Assembly (NCBI GenBank): GCA_030592025.1
Contig: JAUUZX010000026.1
Span: 1 to 9,371, forward strand
Reading direction: 5' to 3'
DNA from: a bacterium
GTDB taxonomy: Bacteria; Krumholzibacteriota; Krumholzibacteria; LZORAL124-64-63
Length of the DNA: 9,371 bases
Positions 1 to 5,761 of the stretch are shown here, one piece after another. The notes under the pieces are model-generated. The model had not been told where the DNA came from. It did not search any database and was given only the letters and a program-made list of their open reading frames with translations. A program made the position numbers and the translations under genes. Every line of letters begins with the position of its first letter. The stretch's first letter is position 1.

Positions 1-1
1 C

Positions 2-475
2 TCGCCCGCGACCCTCGCCGTCCACGGCAACGGCTCGCGTGTGATCACCCTTACGACGGATCTGGCCTATGTTGAGTCCGATCCCGACGAGACCAGCAAG
101 GCTAACGCCACGCTGGGTGCGCGCGTCCGGATCCTGAAGGACATCCTGGGCTACTTCGGCGTGGACGCCAATCCTGGTAACGCGACTGGCGTGCCGGGTG
201 CCGGGACGTTCGCGGTGCAGAACTACCCCAACCCGTTCAACCCGACCACGAAGATCGCCTACACGGTGCCGGCTGCTGGCCATCTGACCGTGAAGATCTT
301 CAATGTCCGCGGTGAGCTGGTCAAGACGCTGATCAACAGTCACGTCGAGGCCGACGGCTACGTGGAGTGGAACGGCACGAACAGCCAGGGCGGCAACGTC
401 TCGTCTGGCGTCTACTTCTATGAGGCGCGATTCGGCAACAACGTCCAGGTCAACAAGATGTCTCTCGTGAAGTAG
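2..475 (+). CDS. C-terminal end of a secreted protein with FlgD-like / type IX sorting domain (5' truncated)
   Basis: The reading frame is open from the left edge to the TAG at 473-475, so this is the last ~157 residues of a longer protein; the GTG at 41 is internal and not a credible start. The last ~90 residues form a typical FlgD-like Ig / Por-type sorting domain. They contain NYPNPFNP (encoded at 221-244), then TKIAYTVP, a strand with VKIFNVRGELVKTL, the W-N-G-T core, SGVYFYEA, and a final KMSLVK. In Bacteroidota and related FCB phyla such domains direct export through the type IX system or surface attachment. The ~50 residues before it (VITLTTDLAYVES... RVRILKDILGYFGV) resemble the closing strand and helix of a peptidase C25-like or glutamine-amidotransferase-like domain; this is a weak inference. 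The upstream catalytic or binding part lies outside the window, so the overall function cannot be named. Confidence 0.88.
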   Translation, partial: SPATLAVHGNGSRVITLTTDLAYVESDPDETSKANATLGARVRILKDILGYFGVDANPGNATGVPGAGTFAVQNYPNPFNPTTKIAYTVPAAGHLTVKIFNVRGELVKTLINSHVEADGYVEWNGTNSQGGNVSSGVYFYEARFGNNVQVNKMSLVK

Positions 476-500
476 TTCTCTACTTCGGCGTGAGCCGTCT

Positions 501-532
501 GGGAGCGGCCCTTCGGGGCCGCTCCCTTCTTC
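501..532 (+). terminator. Intrinsic terminator with UUCG tetraloop
   Basis: An 11-bp perfect GC-rich stem (501-511 with 516-526) is capped by a TTCG tetraloop and followed by TTCTTC. It starts 26 bases after the stop codon of the first gene. C(UUCG)G is an exceptionally stable RNA loop often found in terminators. The T tract is short and broken by a C, so termination could be partial. Confidence 0.8.
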
Positions 533-611
533 ATGGGCAGGGGGCGGAAGCCGTGGGGGCCCGGGGGATGCTGAAAACCCGTGATTTCTCGGGCTTTCCG
601 GCAACCTTAGG

Positions 612-641
612 TTGACACCGCCGAGGCGCGATCCCTATATT
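612..641 (+). promoter_or_regulatory. Sigma70-type promoter of the surface-protein cluster
   Basis: A perfect TTGACA -35 box (612-617) is followed after 18 bp by TATATT (636-641), matching TATAAT at five of six positions. The AT-rich -10 stands out in GC-rich DNA. Transcription would start near 648 and leave a leader of about 130 nt before the ATG at 777. The whole gap between genes (476-776) therefore holds the terminator of the first gene, this promoter and the leader. I see no leader peptide with a good ribosome site, no RNA gene and no recognisable riboswitch in it. Confidence 0.72.
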
Positions 642-758
642 TCAGCAGGTCGAAATCTGACCTATCCGCAGTCCGGAGCCCGGTTGGGCCCGTGCGGTCA
701 CCGTCGCCAGTCCCACCACCGCGACGGCTACTGAACTCGTTGTCGTGACCACGCTTCC

Positions 759-765
759 GAAGGGG
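759..765 (+). promoter_or_regulatory. Ribosome binding site of the first lipoprotein gene
   Basis: The sequence GAAGGGG lies 11 nt before the ATG at 777. It is a moderate Shine-Dalgarno with slightly long spacing. It supports the ATG at 777, which is also the only start that gives a complete lipoprotein signal peptide. Confidence 0.55.
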
Positions 766-776
766 CGCATACCAGC

Positions 777-3152
777 ATGAGAAACAGGCGAAACATCGCA
801 TGGGGGCTGATGGCCGCTGTGGCACTGATCGTCCTGGCCCTGAGCGGTTGCCGGGCGTTCGAGCCCGAGGCCGTCATCGTGAACAAGGCGCCGGAAACCT
901 ACATCATCGGTGCGCCCTCGGAACACGGCGGGGGCTACTACCATTTCCATGTCTACTGGTACGGGTCCGACGAAGATGGCGTCGTCGAGCGCTTCGTATG
1001 GGCGCTGACCGACACGACGGTCCAGGACGAGGAAACGACGGACGACGAGGAGGACGTGCGGTTCAATCCGGCCCTCGACGCGTCGACCCTGGAGATCGCC
1101 CACTGGACCGCGCGCACCGACTCGGTCTTCGACTTTCGCATCGAGCAGGGCGTGCGGCAGTCTGCCGACATGACCCTGCACATGGTCGCCATGGACGACT
1201 TCGGCGACTTCGACCGGACCCCGGCACGGCTGCATTTCTTCAGCAACACGCTGGGCAACCCGGTCATCCGTTTCTTCCGGATCGACGGTGAGGACCTGAT
1301 CCCCATCGGGTTGGGCGAAGCGGACACCGTGGGCTTCGGCAAGCCCTACGGCATCACCTGGTCCGGCAGCAGCCCGAATATCCGCGGCTACACCCCCGAG
1401 GCCCTGGCCTCCGTCGACACGGTCTACCCCTTCGATGATGGCCTGTTCGGCTTCAAGTGGCAGATCATCGGTGACATCGTGCCCGACTGTTCCCCGCCCA
1501 CGGATTGCTGGCACCCGCGGGTGTTCGTCGAGGCCACGGGCGACAGCGTTTCCTTCTTCGCCGACCTGACCGAGCTCAACTTCGCCAACGGCACCGGCGT
1601 CCCCGACCCGGACAACCCGTTCCAGATGCTGCTGCCCCCGGGCGCGGTGACCTTGCTGGTGAATTCCATCGACGTGGCGGGTGTCGAGGTGGCCGAGTTC
1701 CAGCGGGAGTTCAAGTTCGTCGTGAACTACGATCCCGAGACCCTGATCCTCAACAACGAGCAGGACTGGGCGCACCCGGCGGACCCCGAGACCTACCCGT
1801 ACTACATCTCCCTTGCGGATCCGGCGCAGGTGCACCATCCCTTCGCGGCGGGGGACAGGATCCCCGATCTCACCTATGTCGTCGTGAAGGCCCTGGGCCG
1901 GGACGATCCCCGGGACAAAAGTTTGCGGCCGGGTTACCAGCTGGCGTTGCCCGGGTTCGTGAATGGGGCCCGCTCGAACCTCACCGGCGGCATCTTCAAC
2001 TTCCGGACCGGTTCATCGGTCCACGACAGCGTTCCCAATTGGACCGCCGTCGGGGACGAGGGCTGGTACGCGGACACCCTGGGCATCCTGGTGGCGCCGC
2101 GGTCGGAGTTCACGTTCAACATGACGGCCATCGACGAGCACGCCCGTCGCGACGGGACGCCGGCCCAACTCTCCTTCGATGTGGGCTATGAGCCCTGTGT
2201 CCAGTGCATCGAAATACTGCCGAGCACGAGTTCCGTGTCGTCCCACGGGCCCGACACCGAGTGCTACGATCCGGAAGGCGCGGGGCATCCCTGCTTCGAC
2301 GATCAGGTGACCTACTACGTGTCGTCCAGCACCATCCCGGCGTTGGATGAGCTGCAGCCCGCCCGCCAAGCCTACTTCGCCATCGACCAGGCCGCGCTGT
2401 CGGGCTTCGAGATCGTCGACAACCTCACCCAGGTGGGGCCTGACCGGTTCGGTGTCCAGGCGACGATCTTCAACATGGTGGTGCTTTTCCACGGACAGGA
2501 CGACCCCCGTGAGCAGTGGGCCAACGCTGACTGGCGCACCATGGCCTGGCGCTACCAGATCGATTACGATTGCGATCCCCTGAACCAGATCCAGGACGGT
2601 GGCTCCCAGGCCGTCGACTCCATCGACCGCGTGACTTGGCAGGCGCCGGGCGGGACCGACGGCTTCGAGATCGTCGACGACGGGACGGGTGTCTGGAAAA
2701 TGACCGTGGAGATCGCGGTCCCGACCCAGTTGCTGAGCTTCGGGTTCAACGGTTTCTACTTCTTCGTCCTCATGGGGGCGGACCTGGCCGACGGCGACAC
2801 CGAAATCGCCGACGAGCTCTACGAAATCGTGATCCGGCAACTGGGTGACGGCATGGTGCGTGCGGTGGCCCTGGATCAGACGTCCAACGGCATGCCCCCG
2901 ACGCCGCGGCCGACGACCTACAACTATTTCCAGGGCGTGCGGCCGACGGTGGCGACCCCGCCGTCGATCGGCACCCAGACCTGGCGTGATCCCAACCTGT
3001 TCTCCGGTACCGGCGTGTTTGGCCGGGCGGGTCAGTTGGACATGGCGGCCTTCGCCATGGAGAGCAATGGTGGAAAGGCCGTGGCGCGCCCCTTCCGCAT
3101 CGTGGCGCGCACACCAGAGGGTGACGTGGTGTGCGAGTTCCCGACCAAGTAA
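777..3152 (+). CDS. Large Ig-like-domain surface lipoprotein (uncharacterised), first gene of the cluster
   Basis: This 791-residue protein begins with a basic n-region (MRNRRN), a hydrophobic core and the lipobox LSGC with Cys25. It is therefore predicted to be exported, lipidated and anchored in the outer membrane; residue +2 is Arg, so there is no Asp retention signal. Domain 1 (~35-158) is Ig/fibronectin-like and contains NKAPETYIIGAP and HVYWYGSDEDG. An acidic stretch follows at ~79-93. Two more all-beta regions follow (~160-320 and ~318-475), joined by a NYDPETLIL linker. The C-terminal half (~480-791) is unrecognised. Cysteines fall in close pairs (238/244, 474/477, 496/506), suggesting disulfides. 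Its N-terminal module resembles that of the next gene's product, which starts 18-33 bases downstream and is surely co-transcribed. No catalytic motif is visible. It could be an adhesin, a scaffold or a binding protein; function is unknown. Confidence 0.85.
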   Translation: MRNRRNIAWGLMAAVALIVLALSGCRAFEPEAVIVNKAPETYIIGAPSEHGGGYYHFHVYWYGSDEDGVVERFVWALTDTTVQDEETTDDEEDVRFNPALDASTLEIAHWTARTDSVFDFRIEQGVRQSADMTLHMVAMDDFGDFDRTPARLHFFSNTLGNPVIRFFRIDGEDLIPIGLGEADTVGFGKPYGITWSGSSPNIRGYTPEALASVDTVYPFDDGLFGFKWQIIGDIVPDCSPPTDCWHPRVFVEATGDSVSFFADLTELNFANGTGVPDPDNPFQMLLPPGAVTLLVNSIDVAGVEVAEFQREFKFVVNYDPETLILNNEQDWAHPADPETYPYYISLADPAQVHHPFAAGDRIPDLTYVVVKALGRDDPRDKSLRPGYQLALPGFVNGARSNLTGGIFNFRTGSSVHDSVPNWTAVGDEGWYADTLGILVAPRSEFTFNMTAIDEHARRDGTPAQLSFDVGYEPCVQCIEILPSTSSVSSHGPDTECYDPEGAGHPCFDDQVTYYVSSSTIPALDELQPARQAYFAIDQAALSGFEIVDNLTQVGPDRFGVQATIFNMVVLFHGQDDPREQWANADWRTMAWRYQIDYDCDPLNQIQDGGSQAVDSIDRVTWQAPGGTDGFEIVDDGTGVWKMTVEIAVPTQLLSFGFNGFYFFVLMGADLADGDTEIADELYEIVIRQLGDGMVRAVALDQTSNGMPPTPRPTTYNYFQGVRPTVATPPSIGTQTWRDPNLFSGTGVFGRAGQLDMAAFAMESNGGKAVARPFRIVARTPEGDVVCEFPTK

Positions 3153-3172
3153 TGGCGACCAGAAGAGTCAAT

Positions 3173-3178
3173 GAGGAG
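3173..3178 (+). promoter_or_regulatory. Ribosome binding site that decides the start of the second lipoprotein
   Basis: GAGGAG lies 7 nt before the ATG at 3186 and lies within the first codons of the alternative ATG at 3171. The upstream ATG has only a poor AGAAGAG-like site. The start at 3186 also gives a shorter, more typical lipoprotein signal peptide, so 3186 is preferred. Confidence 0.7.
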
Positions 3179-3185
3179 TGACGAC

Positions 3186-5681
3186 ATGATTCTGCGCGCA
3201 ATGACGGTGGTGCTGGCCGGGCTGCTCCTGGCGGTGGCCGGCTGTTCCACAGACACCGAGATGGGCGGGGTGAGGATACCCAACGCCAATCCCGACACGC
3301 GCATCACGGGCCAACCCCCGACTCTCCTGGAGGCGGGCTTCTCGGTGCGCTTCTACTGGACCGGCACCGATGCCGACGGCAAGATCGCCGGGTACCAGTG
3401 GAAGATCACCGACAACGGTGTCGACGGCATCAGCCCCAGGGACTCCCTGACGGTGGATCCGTTGACCGGCGCCGAGATCAACCCGTGGCACTTCACTACG
3501 GCGACGGATTCGACCTACGTGGTGTTGGCGGACCAGGCGGGCTTCCCCGGGGACAACCCCGATGATCCCCGGAGTTACCGGTCCCACTCCCTCTTCGTGC
3601 GCGCCGTCGACAACAACGGGGCCGTGGATCCGAGTCCGGCCTTCATCTCGTTCACATCCACGACCATCGTGCCCACGGCCCGGGTCGAGTACCCTCGCCT
3701 GGATTCAAGGGAAGCCCAGCGGGTGCCGTCGACGGTGAACATCGGTTGGAACGGCTACGACGAGGACTACGCCCGGCACACGCCGACCAGGGTTCGCTAC
3801 CTGTGGCGGGACTCGGTCGCACCGGATGGCACCGTTATCCTGGTCAAGGACCAGTACGAGCGGTGGTACGACGAGATGATCCAGTTCGATTCGCCGGAGT
3901 GGTCCGCCTGGAAGCGGTACCTGCCGGACGAGATCGACCGCCAGGTCTCGTTCCAGCGCCGCAACATCGGCGACTTCTTCATGTTCGCCGTGCAGGTGCA
4001 GGACACCGCCGGCGCCGTCAGTGTGGGGCGCGCCTACCAGCAGCAGGTGGCCCACGTCTTCATCGCCGAGGGCTTCCAACCGGCCATCACCATGCGGGAA
4101 GTCTTTCTGGAAGTGATCCAGCACGATTCGGATCACGACATCGCCGCGGGGCAACCCCTGAACTTCTCGTGGAGCGTCGACCCCTCGGCCTACAACGGCA
4201 AGCTCGTCTCCATGCAGCATGGTTGGGATCTGCTCTCGGGCGATGATCCGGCCGATGACCCCCGCTGGTCCGTGCCGCCGGGTCTTTCGGAGCAGAACCG
4301 TTACGCCACGGAACGGACCTTCCAGGAAGGGGCCCACACCTTCTGGCTGCGGGTGGTTGACGACTCCCAGCAAGTGACTGTCTACAAGGCGAATCTCGAG
4401 GTCATCCAGTACGTCGACTACGACCTCCAGGCGCAGTTGCGCGTCATTGACCAGGTTGTTGACGGCAACATCCAGGCCTGGCCTGATTGCAACGGACTGT
4501 GGCGTGACCACTCCGAACACCGTGACGCGTTCTGGCGGTTCCTGGAATCGGGCCCCGGCGGTATCGACGGCCTGATCTGGGACGAGGACCATTTCGACGA
4601 CGGTGACCAGGTTTCCTACGCCGATCTGGTGGGCTTCAAGGCGGTGCTGTGCTTCGCGCGGGCGGGTGAGACCCAGACGATGTTCTCCCAGTTCCGGGCC
4701 GTCCGGAAGGCCGACAAGTTCGTCTGGTTGACGCCCTATCAGCAGCGTGGCGGCAACCTCTTCCTCATCGGGTCCAACTCCATGTACTCGTTCATCGAGG
4801 ACCGGGCGGTGCAGTACATGGTCCCCATGGTCTTCGTGACCAACGAGGTGAACTGGGTCAGCCCGACGGGCTCGTCCTACACCGTGGGCTTCGGCACCAA
4901 GGAACTCACCGACGGCACCGAGGTGTCCCGGGGGCCGCTCATGTACCCCTACGCCATCGCCGGCGTCTCGTTCCTGGACTGGACGTCACCCTCGAACAAG
5001 AACATCTACGCCATCAGCCGCACCGCGGCCAACCTGCAGCGCCGCACGAACTGCGTGGGCCTGAAGGGCATGGTGCTGGATCCGGGCTTCAAGAGCTTCC
5101 ACAGCATCGGCCCGGGGGTGGTGGCGGACACGATCATGACCGATCCGTGCATCGACTGGGGCGACGGGAGGCTCGAGAACCAGGGGCGTTTGGCCATCGC
5201 CACGGTCAATTTCAACTGGGGTGACGACGAGTTCATCGACGCCAACATCAGTTCGCGGGTCGCCACCCCGGCACCGCAGACCTGCAACGACCCGGTGGCG
5301 CCCGACGATGCCTGCATTGAGCCCATGTTCCGCGGGCTGGCCCGCTTCGATTGGCTGCGCGACCACAAGCGGTCGCGGGGCGAGCCGGACTGGCCTCCCT
5401 ACGAGGCCGAAGCCCTCGACGACACCTGCGGGGCCATGGCCCTGACGAGTTACCTCACGGATGACGGCGAATTGCTGCCCCGTGGCTCGGCCTTGACCAA
5501 CAACCGGGTGTACGGCTACTTCTCCTACAAGATGGCGGGGGACAAGCCCTCCCGGGCCGCGGACGTGTATTGGGGCTTCGACCCCTACCGCTTCGACCAG
5601 GCAAAGATGAAGAACGCCATTCGTTGGGTGCTGGGGGACCATTTCGGTCTCCAGGTGGTGCCCTCGACGCCGGGCGGTTGA
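3186..5681 (+). CDS. Surface lipoprotein with Ig-like domains and a C-terminal amidotransferase-like fold (uncharacterised)
   Basis: Starting at ATG 3186 the protein has 831 residues; an in-frame ATG at 3171 would add five. A short signal peptide ends in the lipobox VAGC (Cys20), followed by Ser, as in outer-membrane lipoproteins. Residues ~30-157 form an Ig-like module (NPDTRITGQPP, FYWTGTDADG, YQWKITD) related to that of the preceding gene. A second all-beta module (~160-290, TVNIGWNGYDED, VRYLWRD) and a third (~305-407, with FWLRVVDDSQ) follow. From ~415 the order of elements resembles a class I glutamine-amidotransferase-like domain: LRVIDQVVDG, YADLVGFKAVLCF, RGGNLFLIGSN, then a terminal VYWGFDPYRF with an Arg-Trp-Val-Leu-Gly-Asp helix. 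The usual nucleophile-elbow Cys is replaced by Gly-Ser-Asn, so a non-enzymatic role is more likely. The fold assignment is inference. It is the second gene of the cluster. Confidence 0.83.
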   Translation: MILRAMTVVLAGLLLAVAGCSTDTEMGGVRIPNANPDTRITGQPPTLLEAGFSVRFYWTGTDADGKIAGYQWKITDNGVDGISPRDSLTVDPLTGAEINPWHFTTATDSTYVVLADQAGFPGDNPDDPRSYRSHSLFVRAVDNNGAVDPSPAFISFTSTTIVPTARVEYPRLDSREAQRVPSTVNIGWNGYDEDYARHTPTRVRYLWRDSVAPDGTVILVKDQYERWYDEMIQFDSPEWSAWKRYLPDEIDRQVSFQRRNIGDFFMFAVQVQDTAGAVSVGRAYQQQVAHVFIAEGFQPAITMREVFLEVIQHDSDHDIAAGQPLNFSWSVDPSAYNGKLVSMQHGWDLLSGDDPADDPRWSVPPGLSEQNRYATERTFQEGAHTFWLRVVDDSQQVTVYKANLEVIQYVDYDLQAQLRVIDQVVDGNIQAWPDCNGLWRDHSEHRDAFWRFLESGPGGIDGLIWDEDHFDDGDQVSYADLVGFKAVLCFARAGETQTMFSQFRAVRKADKFVWLTPYQQRGGNLFLIGSNSMYSFIEDRAVQYMVPMVFVTNEVNWVSPTGSSYTVGFGTKELTDGTEVSRGPLMYPYAIAGVSFLDWTSPSNKNIYAISRTAANLQRRTNCVGLKGMVLDPGFKSFHSIGPGVVADTIMTDPCIDWGDGRLENQGRLAIATVNFNWGDDEFIDANISSRVATPAPQTCNDPVAPDDACIEPMFRGLARFDWLRDHKRSRGEPDWPPYEAEALDDTCGAMALTSYLTDDGELLPRGSALTNNRVYGYFSYKMAGDKPSRAADVYWGFDPYRFDQAKMKNAIRWVLGDHFGLQVVPSTPGG

Positions 5682-5705
5682 CAAGTCCCGTCCGCCGGAT
5701 GATCG

Positions 5706-5730
5706 GGTGGGCGCCGGGATGGCGCCCGCC
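5706..5730 (+). other. Intercistronic hairpin between the second lipoprotein and the propeller gene
   Basis: A 10-bp stem with one T-G wobble (5706-5715 with 5721-5730) and a GGGAT loop lies in the 80-base gap between the two genes. No T tract follows, so it is unlikely to be an efficient intrinsic terminator. It could stabilise or separate the upstream and downstream message segments. No promoter is convincing in this gap, so the third gene is probably read from the promoter at 612. Confidence 0.55.
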
Positions 5731-5745
5731 GGGAATCGAGTAACC

Positions 5746-5751
5746 AGGGAG
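5746..5751 (+). promoter_or_regulatory. Ribosome binding site of the propeller gene
   Basis: AGGGAG lies 10 nt before the ATG at 5762. A second AGGA lies directly against the start codon and is too close to serve. This supports ATG 5762, which begins a clean signal peptide. Confidence 0.55.
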
Positions 5752-5761
5752 CACTCAGGAA

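Noticed and set aside
41..475. GTG at 41 as the start of a small independent secreted protein
   Set aside because: The frame is open to the window edge with coherent coding sequence upstream. No signal peptide follows the GTG, and sorting domains occur at the ends of long proteins.
642..1838. A 398-codon reverse-strand open frame opposite the first lipoprotein and its promoter
   Set aside because: It has the same codon-aligned shadow geometry and an Arg/Gly/Val/His-rich composition without domains. It also runs through the sense promoter and leader.
5678..5683. TTGACA overlapping the stop codon of the second lipoprotein, as a possible promoter for the propeller gene
   Set aside because: There is no acceptable -10 box at 16-18 bp; the best candidate, GATGAT, is only 14 bp away and matches poorly. 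The match is probably accidental.
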